From an uncultured Bacteroidia bacterium (lineage in GTDB: Bacteria; Bacteroidota; Bacteroidia; NS11-12g; UBA9320): DNA of 64,000 nucleotides. The notes under the pieces are model-generated. The model did no database searches. It was not told the DNA's origin and saw only the letters and a program-made list of their open reading frames with translations. The stretch covers positions 1 to 64,000 of the forward strand of contig CAJQIC010000025.1 of NCBI GenBank assembly GCA_905478335.1, in the 5' to 3' direction. Shown here piece by piece: positions 48,554-58,338 of the stretch. How positions within the stretch are numbered: position 1 is the first letter of the stretch; the number at the start of each line of letters is the position of its first letter. A program made the position numbers and the translations under genes.

Positions 48554-49414
48554 ATGTATATAAATCGTAAATATGGGTTTTGGATGACCTTCAATTGGTC
48601 GAAAATGCCTTTCATCTATGGCTTCGCATACTCCTTTGCAATAAGCCTTGCTTCTTACCTATTAAACTTCTACATCGCAGTTCCGTGGCAACCCATATCC
48701 ATAATTGGTATTGCTGTCGCGTTTTATTTAGGTTTCAAGAACAACAGTTCATACGATCGTACATGGGAAGCAAGAAAAATATGGGGCAGCATTGTAAATA
48801 ATAGCCGCACCTTTGGTGCAGCCGTTGTAACTTTTGTACAAGGAGAAAACGCCGAAGAAATTCATAAAGAACTTATATACAGACATATAGCATGGATAAC
48901 TTCGTTACGTCATCAACTAAGACTCAGTAGACCTTGGGAACATGATGTGAGGCTTAATGAGAAATATGCGCCGACAGTTTGTGAAGATTACTTTGTTCAG
49001 TTGGAAGACGACATAAAGCAGTTTTTGACGGATGAAGAGATGAATTTCATCGAACATAAAACGAACGGTGCCACACAAATAGTGAAAATACAGTCTCAGC
49101 GTTTGCAAGAATTAAGAGACCAAGAATTCTTCGAAGATTTCCGACACATGGAGTTTCATACCTTGATTACAAACTGCTATGCAGATCAAGGCAAACTAGA
49201 ACGAATTAAAGATTTCCCTTTCCCTCGACAATATGCATCTACCGCCATTTGGCTGACTTTTGTTTTTTGCGCTTTTGTTCCATTTGGTTTACTCGACATA
49301 TTCAAAAATCTTGATTCTTGGATGTATTGGCTAGGACCATTAATATCCGCACTAATAATCTGGATATTCTTCCTTATGGAACGAATAGGTGACTATTCTG
49401 AAAATCCTTTTTAA
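48554..49414 (+). CDS. Bestrophin-family membrane channel protein (truncated by an in-frame TAA)
   Basis: The 286-residue product has the bestrophin (UPF0187) start MYINRKYGFW, four membrane segments and the WEARKIWGSIVNNSR region, as in bacterial bestrophin-like anion channels. It ends with NPF then TAA at 49412-49414. In the same frame after the TAA the sequence reads GTYNDVPITSIARSIEIDLREM and on to a TAG at 49535-49537, which is the conserved C-terminal tail of the family. One base change (GAA to TAA) would explain it. The gene is therefore either naturally shortened, read through, or affected by a base error. Confidence 0.85.
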   Translation: MYINRKYGFWMTFNWSKMPFIYGFAYSFAISLASYLLNFYIAVPWQPISIIGIAVAFYLGFKNNSSYDRTWEARKIWGSIVNNSRTFGAAVVTFVQGENAEEIHKELIYRHIAWITSLRHQLRLSRPWEHDVRLNEKYAPTVCEDYFVQLEDDIKQFLTDEEMNFIEHKTNGATQIVKIQSQRLQELRDQEFFEDFRHMEFHTLITNCYADQGKLERIKDFPFPRQYASTAIWLTFVFCAFVPFGLLDIFKNLDSWMYWLGPLISALIIWIFFLMERIGDYSENPF

Positions 49415-49537
49415 GGAACGTATAACGATGTGCCCATTACATCAATTGCTCGTTCTATTGAAATCGATTTAAGAGAAATGATAGAAGATGACAACATACC
49501 TGGCCCAACACCTACTGAAAATGGGTTTTTAATGTAG
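49415..49537 (+). pseudogene. Detached in-frame C-terminal tail of bestrophin
   Basis: Forty codons continue the bestrophin frame from the first base after TAA: GTYNDVPITSIARSIEIDL, then REMIEDDNIPGPTPTENG. This is a conserved family tail with no start codon of its own, so it is annotated as a cut-off part of the preceding gene. Confidence 0.7.
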
Positions 49538-49538
49538 G

Positions 49539-49615
49539 TTTTTAGGCATTAGGAATTAGCCATTAGGAATTAGGGTAAACAGAATATAGAATAGAGAGAA
49601 GAGACAATAGACTTG
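49539..49615. repeat. Heptamer-register array after bestrophin
   Basis: Eleven heptamers (TTTTTAG, GCATTAG, GAATTAG, CCATTAG, GAATTAG, GGTAAAC, AGAATAT, AGAATAG, AGAGAAG and others) run without indel, starting two bases after the TAG that ends the bestrophin tail. Confidence 0.85.
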
Positions 49616-49715
49616 ATTGATCTATGACCTGTTTACCTGAGTTTGAAGGTCAGAGCCACGTGATTCTATATCCAGGCACTTTTACATTTTACTTTTTAAG
49701 ATTTACCTTCACAGT

Positions 49716-50174
49716 ATGTTAAAACGAATCATTTTATTTCTGCTGCTCAACTTTGGGGCATTGGCCATTGGTGGCTTATTTACCGGTTCTGGTGTAGCCT
49801 CCGATTGGTACACCAACTTAAACCAAGCACCTTGGACGCCTCCAGGATGGGTTTTTGGTGCGGCATGGACGACCATCATGATTTGTTTTACAGTATACAT
49901 GACTTATGCATACGAGCAGGTTACGAATAAACGAATTCTTGTTTTATTATTTGCCGTACAATGGATATTGAACGTTTCTTGGAATCCAATGTTTTTCAAG
50001 TTTCAACACGTCACCATTGGACTAATAACAATCACATCGCTGACCATTGTAGTAGCCGTGATGATGATCAAATATTGGAATTCGATGCGATCAAAGTCGG
50101 TATTGATATTGCCCTATCTATTATGGCTTTGTATTGCTACATCCTTAAACGCCTATATTCTATTGAATATTTAG
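49716..50174 (+). CDS. TspO/MBR family membrane protein
   Basis: The 152-residue protein has five membrane helices and the Trp-rich TspO pattern (WYTNLNQAPWTPPGWVFGAAW near the N-terminus, in parts, and WNVSWNPMFF). TspO binds porphyrins and modulates stress responses. Length normal. It is convergent with the GumN-like gene, 7 bases from its stop. Confidence 0.88.
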   Translation: MLKRIILFLLLNFGALAIGGLFTGSGVASDWYTNLNQAPWTPPGWVFGAAWTTIMICFTVYMTYAYEQVTNKRILVLLFAVQWILNVSWNPMFFKFQHVTIGLITITSLTIVVAVMMIKYWNSMRSKSVLILPYLLWLCIATSLNAYILLNI

Positions 50175-50181
50175 GCGTTGA

Positions 50182-51927
50182 TTATTTCAACTGGAAACTA
50201 GTAAAAAAAGCGTCTAGCAAGCCTGAATCTAAAAGCATCGGATCACCCGATATCGTTAGTTCATACGTCCCGTTGTCAGTCTCTACCAACATCGTTTTGG
50301 TATAACCTAAATATGCGGTTTCTGAAACTACCTTATAGGTTTCTCCCATCACGACTACTTCTTGCTCCACTATTGAGTCTTCGTCTCCAGTTAGATTGCC
50401 AGTTCCTTTCATTGCCTCTCCCATCATCTGCGCCATCGCTCTACCCATTACTGCTTTAGTTACTGTCCGCCAGTAATCATTCTCAAAAGCATCTTTCATA
50501 GAATTTCCTGACTTTTTACGCTTCATATCCGAACCGTAATCGGAGTCTACTGGTACTTCCTCTTCCTCTTCGTATTCGTAATCAGCCATATCGTGTTCTT
50601 CAACCACCTCAGGCTGCTCATCGTATTGATAGTCCTCTTCAACTTCTTCAACCGAATATTCATATTCTTGCTGAGCATCAGTCTGCTCTAGTTCCGCTTC
50701 ATATTCATATACCTCATCAGATTCAGCCTCTGCATCCTCCATAGCTTCTTCTACAGCATCAGTGGCTTCTTCTTCAACATCCACCTCTTCTGTTTCATAA
50801 TCGTCATAGACACCTTCTGCTTCTTCCGCGTAATCGTAATACCCTTCAGATTCATGCGCGTTCATCACCAACTCAATTCTAAACTCCGCTTTGCCTTTTG
50901 TGGTATAATAAGAGGCTTCAACATTGCCAGATATGTACGACATGTATTCTTTCGTTTCAATATCAGCAGGATCAATCTCGCTAACGCCGGAAGGAACCTG
51001 CACTGAGTAGTTGTCATTCGAGTAGCTCACCCAATTCACCTTGTCCTCGGATTTTTTGGTCACAATATCAATGGGTGTTAAGGTGTACCCTGCTTGTTTG
51101 AGTTGGTAAACCAATCCTGAATTGTCGCACAAATGACCTGCCCCAACCGCGATAAAATGCGACTCCTTCTTAATCATTTTAGACACGCGTTTCATCATGA
51201 TGGCGTTACGTTCATTAAACATTCTTGTATAAAGCGAATTTGTTAGCGCACTGGACTGCCCTTCCATTTGCTGAGTCAAATAGGTGCAGACATCCGAAAG
51301 GCGTCGTGTGCTATATGCGTCAACCATATCTTGCTGACCGCCCATTATCATTGCCACATCGACGTTCCAATCATCTGCTTCGACAAATCTCATGATGTCC
51401 TTTTTGAGCAGTGATTTATCCATGTCTAAGAAAATATTTAGCTGTTCTTTTACCGATTCAATTCCAACTACTTCTTTTCCGTTTTTCTCTGCGTATTCTT
51501 TTAGGAATAAATCAACAAAAGTTCCGCGCTTGTTCTTATCATTATTCAAAACAACCTTCAAAATATCGACGTATAAACTCGATATCCGTTCACCTAACGT
51601 ATCGGCAGGAATAGCATTTTCAATTGACGGCCTAAGGTCGTTGACTAAAAACGTTTCCCACTCCTTCATTTGCGACTTCGACGGTTTTATACTTTTCTTC
51701 AAACTTTTCGCATCGAAATCAAGTTCAAAAGCTGCCACATCTGCCTGATTTATAGCCCAAAACACACTGTCATTCCATCCAAATGCCGCCTCATCTTGAA
51801 CATGCATAGTTCCGAATAGGTAACTTGGCGTTTCCAATCCATTGCCTGAAATTTCAAATAGTAAGGTGTTTTGACCAAAAGCATTTAAACCCAGCAAAGA
51901 GCAGGTCAGTAAGAGTAATTTTTTCAT
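50182..51927 (-). CDS. TraB/GumN-family protein with an acidic insert
   Basis: The 581-residue protein has a signal peptide (MKKLLLLTCSLLGLNAFGQ), then the TraB/GumN domain (about 20-290, with YLFGTMHVQDEAAFGW and HFIAVGAGHLCDNSGLVYQL). Unusually, residues of roughly 358-464 form a long Glu/Asp/Tyr-rich insert, then a basic short KRKKSG and a C-terminal beta domain to residue 581 that is also not family-typical. GumN-type proteins are thought to be metal-dependent peptidases. I use the ATG at 51927 because the longer frame start adds residues before the signal peptide. Confidence 0.8.
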   Translation of the reverse strand: MKKLLLLTCSLLGLNAFGQNTLLFEISGNGLETPSYLFGTMHVQDEAAFGWNDSVFWAINQADVAAFELDFDAKSLKKSIKPSKSQMKEWETFLVNDLRPSIENAIPADTLGERISSLYVDILKVVLNNDKNKRGTFVDLFLKEYAEKNGKEVVGIESVKEQLNIFLDMDKSLLKKDIMRFVEADDWNVDVAMIMGGQQDMVDAYSTRRLSDVCTYLTQQMEGQSSALTNSLYTRMFNERNAIMMKRVSKMIKKESHFIAVGAGHLCDNSGLVYQLKQAGYTLTPIDIVTKKSEDKVNWVSYSNDNYSVQVPSGVSEIDPADIETKEYMSYISGNVEASYYTTKGKAEFRIELVMNAHESEGYYDYAEEAEGVYDDYETEEVDVEEEATDAVEEAMEDAEAESDEVYEYEAELEQTDAQQEYEYSVEEVEEDYQYDEQPEVVEEHDMADYEYEEEEEVPVDSDYGSDMKRKKSGNSMKDAFENDYWRTVTKAVMGRAMAQMMGEAMKGTGNLTGDEDSIVEQEVVVMGETYKVVSETAYLGYTKTMLVETDNGTYELTISGDPMLLDSGLLDAFFTSFQLK

Positions 51928-51970
51928 AATTCGATTAAAACACAAGTATACTATTACTTACTTTGCTAAG

Positions 51971-53254
51971 ATGCTTACAAAGTCAGATAAATTCATTTTT
52001 ATACTCATCTTTGGTTTACTGTTGTTTCTAAACTTCAACCGTCATGCGAAGCATGGATCTTTTAATTATCACAGCGAATTATGGGCAGACAAGGCTGGCT
52101 ATCAAGTTTTCTTACCCGCATTATTCTACTACGATTTTGACGCTTCAAAATTTCCCGAGGATATTGCGCGTAAAACAGGAACCGGTTTTTCGCTTAACAA
52201 AAAGTCAAATAAGGTACTGAGTAAGTATCCCATAGGAGTGGCCATTTTGCAACTACCTTTTTTCACAATGGGTGCAGGGATTGATGCCATCATCCAAACG
52301 GACGAGCCAAAGGGATATAGCAAGGTGCAGCATAAAATGATCGGCGTATCAACGATTTTTTACGCCGTTTTAGGCCTCCTATTTTTATTTAAATCATTAC
52401 CTCAACAATCAAGAAAGACAAGGTATTTGACCCTTTTTCTTGTCGTTTTTGGATCAAACTTATATTTCTATATCACACGTGATGCTGGTTTGTCGCACGG
52501 GTATTCCTTTTTCTTGTTTGCCTTATTGCTGTATGCCCTAAACCGGTTTATTGCAAAACCTGAGCGTTATGGATTTCTAGTACTCAGCATTTGCTGCATC
52601 GTCTTAGGATCTTTAGTTCGTCCTATAAATGTTTTGTTTTTGGGTCTTGCTTCTTTAATTCTGGTTATCCCAAACTTGAAGGTACTCATTACAAACAAAA
52701 CCGAGGTGTTAAAAGGTATTGGAGTTGCCATCCCGTTTATGTTGGTTTTAATCATTCCTCAAATGCTCTATTACAAGTATGCGTTTGGAGATTACTTGGC
52801 GTATAGCTATAACGACGAACGGTTTTTGTACTTCGCAAATCCAAAAATTGCTCGGGTGTGGTTTGCTCCAGCGAACGGGCTGCTGCTTTACAGTCCTATT
52901 TTTATTCTCTTTGTGATTGGCATAATCATGAGGTTCAAAAAGCATATGCTTCAAACAGCGCTGACCCTCATACTGTTTTGTGCAATTACATACCTCTATG
53001 CTTCTTGGTGGACGCCTGGTTTGGGATGCGGTTACGGTCACAGAGGGTATATAGAATTCCTTCCCTTTTTCGCTATACCCATGGCACACGTAATAGATAA
53101 ACTAAAAATTAATGTATCGACCGTGCTAATCGCTGTGGTTGGTTTCCTGTATATCATCTTATTGACCTATTTCCAGTATCAATATGATGGTTGTTGGTAC
53201 GGAAACGGATACTGGGACTGGCAAGAACTATTACTCATTTTGGGTATAAATTAG
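51971..53254 (+). CDS. Polytopic GT-C-like membrane protein
   Basis: This 427-residue protein has about ten hydrophobic segments and an N-terminal loop with an acidic ELWADKAGYQVFLPAL region, as in GT-C glycosyltransferases such as ArnT or PMT relatives. The acceptor is unknown and the family call is tentative. The downstream aminotransferase starts 50 bases later. It is divergent from the GumN-like gene. Confidence 0.6.
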   Translation: MLTKSDKFIFILIFGLLLFLNFNRHAKHGSFNYHSELWADKAGYQVFLPALFYYDFDASKFPEDIARKTGTGFSLNKKSNKVLSKYPIGVAILQLPFFTMGAGIDAIIQTDEPKGYSKVQHKMIGVSTIFYAVLGLLFLFKSLPQQSRKTRYLTLFLVVFGSNLYFYITRDAGLSHGYSFFLFALLLYALNRFIAKPERYGFLVLSICCIVLGSLVRPINVLFLGLASLILVIPNLKVLITNKTEVLKGIGVAIPFMLVLIIPQMLYYKYAFGDYLAYSYNDERFLYFANPKIARVWFAPANGLLLYSPIFILFVIGIIMRFKKHMLQTALTLILFCAITYLYASWWTPGLGCGYGHRGYIEFLPFFAIPMAHVIDKLKINVSTVLIAVVGFLYIILLTYFQYQYDGCWYGNGYWDWQELLLILGIN

Positions 53255-53303
53255 ATTCAGTTTAAATCAATATTCAATCACAATTAATTTCTTTTCTGCA
53301 CAT

Positions 53304-54482
53304 TTGTCAAAACTTAATTCGCATACATTGAATCATCCATCAACCATATCTTCCAAACTTCCAAAAAACGGTCAATCTATCTTTTCTATTATGTCGGGAT
53401 TGGCAAACGAGCACGATGCGATTAACCTGTCACAAGGTTTCCCGGACTTTAACCCTGACGAAAGACTCACCAAATTGGTGACGGAAGGCATGCGCAAAGG
53501 GTTTAACCAATACGCACCAATGCCGGGTATGATGGAATTACGAGAGGTAATTGCGGACAAAACGTATGAACTATATGGCATTGATTATAGTGCTCCGGAT
53601 GAGGTTACCGTTGTGCCAGGTGCAACGTACGGCATCTTTGCCGCCATTAGTTCAGTTATAAAGGAAGATGATGAAGTCATTTTATTTGAACCTGCTTATG
53701 ACTGCTACGTACCAGCTATCGAACTGAATGGAGGTAAACCTATTCGGGTCGAACTCAAGTTCCCAAACTTCAATATTGATTGGGCCGAGGTAGCCAAACT
53801 AATCACGTTTAGAACCAAAATGATCATCATCAATACGCCACACAATCCGAGTGGTTGTGTTTTGGGTCCAGAAGATCTTAAGCAACTGGCCAAACTTGTT
53901 CATGGGTCAGACATAATCATTTTGAGTGACGAAGTATACGAACACATCATATTCGACAATACAAGGCATGAGAGTGTGGCCTACTATCCAGAGTTGGCGG
54001 AGCGCAGCTTTATTGTTTCTTCGTTTGGTAAAACATACCATACCACTGGGTGGAAGATGGGCTATGTGTTAGCACCCAGAAATCTAACGCGAGAACTACG
54101 AAAAGTCCATCAATTCTTGGCGTTTAGTACAAGCAGCCCCATGCAATATGCTTATGCTAAAATGCTCAAAAACCCTAAAACGTATAATGGCCTACCTCAA
54201 TTTTATCAAGAGAAGCGCGATTATTTTGCGGAGTTGGTGCGCGGATCGAGGTTTGAATTACTGCCGTGCAGTGGGTCTTATTTCCAATTATTGAAGTATG
54301 ATAAGATATCTGACGAGGGAGATGAAGATTTTGCCAAAAGACTTACCATTGAACATAAGATTGCTTCAATTCCTATCTCGGTGTTTTACCGAAACAAAAC
54401 AGACAACAACGTGTTGCGATTTTGCTTCGCAAAATCGAATGAAACACTTGAAAAAGCGGCCGAAATACTATGCACGATTTAA
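53304..54482 (+). CDS. Methionine (glutamine) aminotransferase, MtnE/YbdL-like
   Basis: The fold-type I PLP aminotransferase has the family start region SKLPKNGQSIFSIMSGLANEH, in parts, then AINLSQGFPDF, with NTPHNPSG and the PLP-lysine in SSFGKTYHTTGWKMGY. There is no ATG before conserved sequence: the frame uses a TTG at 53304 or possibly 53328. YbdL-type enzymes transaminate methionine or glutamine with 2-oxo acids. It overlaps the omega-amidase by 13 bases, which is how glutamine transamination is coupled to clearance of its product. Confidence 0.88.
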   Translation: MSKLNSHTLNHPSTISSKLPKNGQSIFSIMSGLANEHDAINLSQGFPDFNPDERLTKLVTEGMRKGFNQYAPMPGMMELREVIADKTYELYGIDYSAPDEVTVVPGATYGIFAAISSVIKEDDEVILFEPAYDCYVPAIELNGGKPIRVELKFPNFNIDWAEVAKLITFRTKMIIINTPHNPSGCVLGPEDLKQLAKLVHGSDIIILSDEVYEHIIFDNTRHESVAYYPELAERSFIVSSFGKTYHTTGWKMGYVLAPRNLTRELRKVHQFLAFSTSSPMQYAYAKMLKNPKTYNGLPQFYQEKRDYFAELVRGSRFELLPCSGSYFQLLKYDKISDEGDEDFAKRLTIEHKIASIPISVFYRNKTDNNVLRFCFAKSNETLEKAAEILCTI

Positions 54483-55246
54483 ATATATCGCTCGTGCAGA
54501 CACTAGTTGCTTGGGAAGACAAGCAGACTAATCTGGATCATTTTAGTCAAATTATAGAAACCATTTCTGACACCGACCTTGTCGTTTTACCTGAAATGTT
54601 CAATACGGGATTTAGTATGAATCCGTCCAAAAATGGAGAAACCATGCAAGGTCCAACCATTCAATGGATGAAGCGTGTTACCAAGCAAAAACAGTTCGAA
54701 CTGGCGGGCAGTTTAATCATTGAAGAAAACGACAAGTATTTCAACCGGTTTGTAAAAGTCTCACCATCAGGAGAAACAGAATACTACGACAAGCGTCATG
54801 CATTCTCTATGGCCGGCGAAGACAAAGTATTCACCAAAGGAAGTGATCGCGTAGTTTGGAATACCAAAGGTTGGAAGATATGTCCTCAAGTATGCTACGA
54901 CTTGCGTTTTCCTGTTTGGAGCCGCAACGATTTGGCTTATGACGTCCTTTTATATACTGCCAATTGGCCAGAAAAAAGGATCAGTCATTGGCTTGCTTTA
55001 ACAAAAGCCCGCGCCATTGAAAATCAGTGTTATGTCGCAGCAGTAAACCGTATCGGTCAAGACGGTGAAGGGATCGATTATAACGGAAATTCCGTCATCT
55101 TTGATTTTGATGGACAATCACTTGCTCATAATCTAGGACAAGACGTTGTAGTATCATTTAGCTTGCCTAAAGAAAAGCTAGATAACAGAAGGGCTCAGTT
55201 TCCTGTACTAAACGATCGAGATAGTTTTAGTGTGGGTCAGGTGTAG
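54470..55246 (+). CDS. Omega-amidase (nitrilase superfamily, YafV-like)
   Basis: The 258-residue protein has the nitrilase triad: Glu in VVLPEMFNTGF, Lys in YDKRHAF and Cys142 in PQVCYDLRFPVW. YafV-type omega-amidases hydrolyse 2-oxoglutaramate, the product of glutamine transamination, to 2-oxoglutarate and ammonia. The 13-base overlap with the aminotransferase supports that pathway. The stop is convergent with the TonB receptor, overlapping it by 20 bases. Confidence 0.9.
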   Translation: MHDLNISLVQTLVAWEDKQTNLDHFSQIIETISDTDLVVLPEMFNTGFSMNPSKNGETMQGPTIQWMKRVTKQKQFELAGSLIIEENDKYFNRFVKVSPSGETEYYDKRHAFSMAGEDKVFTKGSDRVVWNTKGWKICPQVCYDLRFPVWSRNDLAYDVLLYTANWPEKRISHWLALTKARAIENQCYVAAVNRIGQDGEGIDYNGNSVIFDFDGQSLAHNLGQDVVVSFSLPKEKLDNRRAQFPVLNDRDSFSVGQV

Positions 55247-57614
55247 ATTTTAGTTTGTAAGACACCCCAATTACCACTGACCTTCCAGGTTCTTGTATAC
55301 CTATAATCTTATAGCGACTCATATTACTAAAGTATTCCGTATTCAATACATTATTCACGGCTAGGTTAATGTCAAAACCGCTTTTAAGATAGAGCGCCAA
55401 ATTCGCATTTACTAAGGAGTAAGCTTCAGTTGGTATATCGTTTCGTGGAACTCGATTCTGCTGACTATAAAAGCCAAGATTTACCTCTGCATGAATTTCA
55501 TCAAGCCATTTCTTGTTGGGTTTGAATATGTACTCTAAACCGGTTTTGACAGATAATGGAGGAATAAACGGAGCATATTCATCACGTTCGAGGTTTAGCA
55601 CTTCAGTATACTCACTTGTGGAATATAAAATCAGTTCGCTAAGCACTTTATATTCAATCGAAGTTTCAAAACCATAATGACGGGCTGGTGCTTGCGTATA
55701 GGCATACAATTGTCCTGCTTCTGGATATGGATAAACATTTCCATCAATTTCCAATCGAGCGAATTGGTTTGAAGGCGCTAAATACACAAAATTAAAAAAG
55801 TAATTGCCGTAAATAGACGATTCAATAAGCCACCGTTTGCGCTCATATATTATGCTCACGTCATTTTGGATTGCCGTTTCTGGTTTAAGATTGATATCTC
55901 CTTTTTCGAATCTGAATGCTCCATGATGCAAGCCATTTGACGCCAATTCATTGGGCTGAATCATACGACTTGTTTTGGCTGAATTTATTTTTATAAACAA
56001 GCCCTTTTTGATTTCCTTATTTAATCCAATTCCTAAGGCCCATAAGGGTTGAAAGGTTTCGAAAACAACATTTCGTTGAGCAAATCCAACTAATGTACCA
56101 TTTCGGTAGAAAGGCATCGCAGTTGAATCGAAACTGACATAATTGATCTCGGCTCTACCACCTAGATTGATTCTCCAGCCGTTTTTGGATTTTGTCTTTC
56201 CTAAACCATAGAGTGCAATGAGCCCTGTGTTATATGCAGGAATGATAAATTCATAACCATCAATTACATTGTTGCGCCATTGTCCTGAAAGACCAAATAT
56301 CTTTTTACTGTTTGAATCGTTTACAAAATATCGCGCATTCAAAGTTGCCGTATTGAGTTGTAGCTTCAATGCTTGATTATCTGCGGTAGCTTCTTCACCA
56401 AACGCTCCTGAGTGGGGTTTCGCTACTTCTCCCCTATTATTCCGCTGGAAGCCTGCATCAATTTCGAGCCAATTTGAGTTAATCAGAATGTTTGCATGTG
56501 TAGATAGGTTCAGGTGATTTACCTCTTGATAAGGTAAGTCAATATTGGTAAAGTCTCCGTCGTGTTGAAGTAACCCAACACTCGGTATGCCAAATGCTCC
56601 ACTAAAAAATCCAGATTGTTGTGTAAAGTAAGAAGCTCGTGCATACCAATAACCCCAGTTCTTTGAAATTCCTAAGTAAGCATTAAACGCAAGCTCGTCT
56701 AAAGCTGTATTTTTCAATCGATTGTTGTAAATCGGAAGCTTAGTGGTTTGGAACAAAAAGCTGTCTGAGGGTACTTTGTAGTCTCCGGCACGCAGCAAAC
56801 TGAGTCTTACCTTGAACCACTTCCCCCCTTTGTTACCTTCAACATACGTGCTTGAACCAAATGACTCATTCAAACTGTTACAGGTAGCTTGCTGGCCCAC
56901 AGAAAACTGGTCTTTGCCTTTCGGTAAGTCTGGCCGAATGTTGATCACACCAGCTACGGCATCTGATCCATAAACCAAGGCAGAAGCACCTTTTATTATT
57001 TCAATCTTATCTGCATTATTGGGATCTACTTCGAGACCATGGTCGCTGCCCCATTGCTGACCTTCTTGTTTAATGCCGTCTGTAGTAACCACTACCCTGT
57101 TCCCATTCAAACCACGCAATGCTGGTTTACTGACCCCAACACCGTTGTTCAATGATCCTATTCCAGGTATTTTTTCAAGCTTAGTCATCAAAGACGTACC
57201 ACCTTGTTGCTTTAAGAAATGCGCGTCTACGTGAATCACTTGTAAAGGGTTGTTTTTCAAGTCTTGCTTTTCAAGTGAATTTTCGATGATTACTTCGTGT
57301 AATTCATTGATGGATTGCTCCAGACCAAAGCGCAAGTTGTCAATAGACGACATCACATCAATATCTCTTTGTTGCGCGTGATAACCCGCATACGTAACGT
57401 GTAAATGGTAATGTCCTTTTTTAACTCCCGTGATATTAAAAAAACCGTTAGAATCGGTTAATACGCCTACATGTGTTTCATGTAAAAATACATCAACCGA
57501 TTCTAAAGGAATTCCTGATTCGCTAGTCACATACCCAGATAAAGTATGTTGTCCAAACGAAGCAAGGCACAATAACGCGCCTATAAAGAAAAAAAATAAG
57601 CGTTTACTTAACAT
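55227..57614 (-). CDS. TonB-dependent outer membrane receptor
   Basis: The 795-residue receptor starts with a signal peptide (RLFFFFIGALLCLASFGQ) and a carboxypeptidase-regulatory-like domain (SGYVTSESGIPLESVDVFLHE, in parts). It then has the plug with GVGVSKPALRGLNGNRVVV and IEIIKGASALVYGSDAVAG, and a barrel ending in VNNVLNTEYFSNMSRYKI. It imports a metal chelate or other nutrient with TonB energy. It lies just after the DUF4625 protein, an arrangement often seen for metal uptake loci in this phylum. Confidence 0.92.
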   Translation of the reverse strand: MLSKRLFFFFIGALLCLASFGQHTLSGYVTSESGIPLESVDVFLHETHVGVLTDSNGFFNITGVKKGHYHLHVTYAGYHAQQRDIDVMSSIDNLRFGLEQSINELHEVIIENSLEKQDLKNNPLQVIHVDAHFLKQQGGTSLMTKLEKIPGIGSLNNGVGVSKPALRGLNGNRVVVTTDGIKQEGQQWGSDHGLEVDPNNADKIEIIKGASALVYGSDAVAGVINIRPDLPKGKDQFSVGQQATCNSLNESFGSSTYVEGNKGGKWFKVRLSLLRAGDYKVPSDSFLFQTTKLPIYNNRLKNTALDELAFNAYLGISKNWGYWYARASYFTQQSGFFSGAFGIPSVGLLQHDGDFTNIDLPYQEVNHLNLSTHANILINSNWLEIDAGFQRNNRGEVAKPHSGAFGEEATADNQALKLQLNTATLNARYFVNDSNSKKIFGLSGQWRNNVIDGYEFIIPAYNTGLIALYGLGKTKSKNGWRINLGGRAEINYVSFDSTAMPFYRNGTLVGFAQRNVVFETFQPLWALGIGLNKEIKKGLFIKINSAKTSRMIQPNELASNGLHHGAFRFEKGDINLKPETAIQNDVSIIYERKRWLIESSIYGNYFFNFVYLAPSNQFARLEIDGNVYPYPEAGQLYAYTQAPARHYGFETSIEYKVLSELILYSTSEYTEVLNLERDEYAPFIPPLSVKTGLEYIFKPNKKWLDEIHAEVNLGFYSQQNRVPRNDIPTEAYSLVNANLALYLKSGFDINLAVNNVLNTEYFSNMSRYKIIGIQEPGRSVVIGVSYKLKSTPDPH

Positions 57615-58338
57615 CTATTTCGACTTCAGTGATGGACAAATTCCCATCACTGTCAAAAGTGCTAATGATTAATTCAGCTTCTTGTACAGAATTATCAATC
57701 GTAAACTTTTGATCGAACGTAAAACTAAGATCTGAACTGCCCTCAAGGTCAATATCACCATCTGAAATAGGCGCTGCAGATTCATTCTCGTGGTCAATAA
57801 GCTTGTATGATACCTCAGCAAGATCCACATCATCTTCTACAGTAAAAGTGATTGTAAATTCTTCACCCGCCTTTACTTCCATCGCCTCGACTAAGTTGGT
57901 ATAAGTAGGTTGACCCAGCTGTGTGATTTCAAAATCCAGTACTTTAACGTCAGATCGATTCCCTTCTGCATCTAATACAGATATCTCAAGATGATATGGT
58001 CCAGCAGCCGCATTGTTCGGAACCAATAAATTAGCCGTTTGATCAGCACTTGTTCCACTCAAGGATAATATTTGAGATCCATCATACTTCAAATTTGCCT
58101 TACCATGTTTGTGTCCTTCAAAGTTATCATGAACTTCTACGAAGGCTTCTGACAACTCCATGTTGTCGCTAAAAGTGATGCGTACGTTTAAGCTACCTCC
58201 AGCTTGAATGCTTGTCCCATCTAAAAAATTAACGCTTGTTATTGTTGGTTTGTCCTCATCAGAGGGTGTATTATCATCATTACAACCGGTGCCCCACAAA
58301 ATTGCAGAGACAACCAGCATCTTAAAAATTGTTTTCAT
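57604..58338 (-). CDS. DUF4625-containing lipoprotein
   Basis: The 244-residue product has a lipobox (LVVSAILWGTGC) and two Ig-like beta domains. The first has the DUF4625 motif VEVHDNFEGHKHGKANLKY with two His that may bind metal. I chose the ATG at 58338, which yields a standard lipoprotein signal; a longer frame (to 58482) overlaps the upstream gene. It overlaps the receptor gene by 11 bases. Confidence 0.72.
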   Translation of the reverse strand: MKTIFKMLVVSAILWGTGCNDDNTPSDEDKPTITSVNFLDGTSIQAGGSLNVRITFSDNMELSEAFVEVHDNFEGHKHGKANLKYDGSQILSLSGTSADQTANLLVPNNAAAGPYHLEISVLDAEGNRSDVKVLDFEITQLGQPTYTNLVEAMEVKAGEEFTITFTVEDDVDLAEVSYKLIDHENESAAPISDGDIDLEGSSDLSFTFDQKFTIDNSVQEAELIISTFDSDGNLSITEVEIDVK

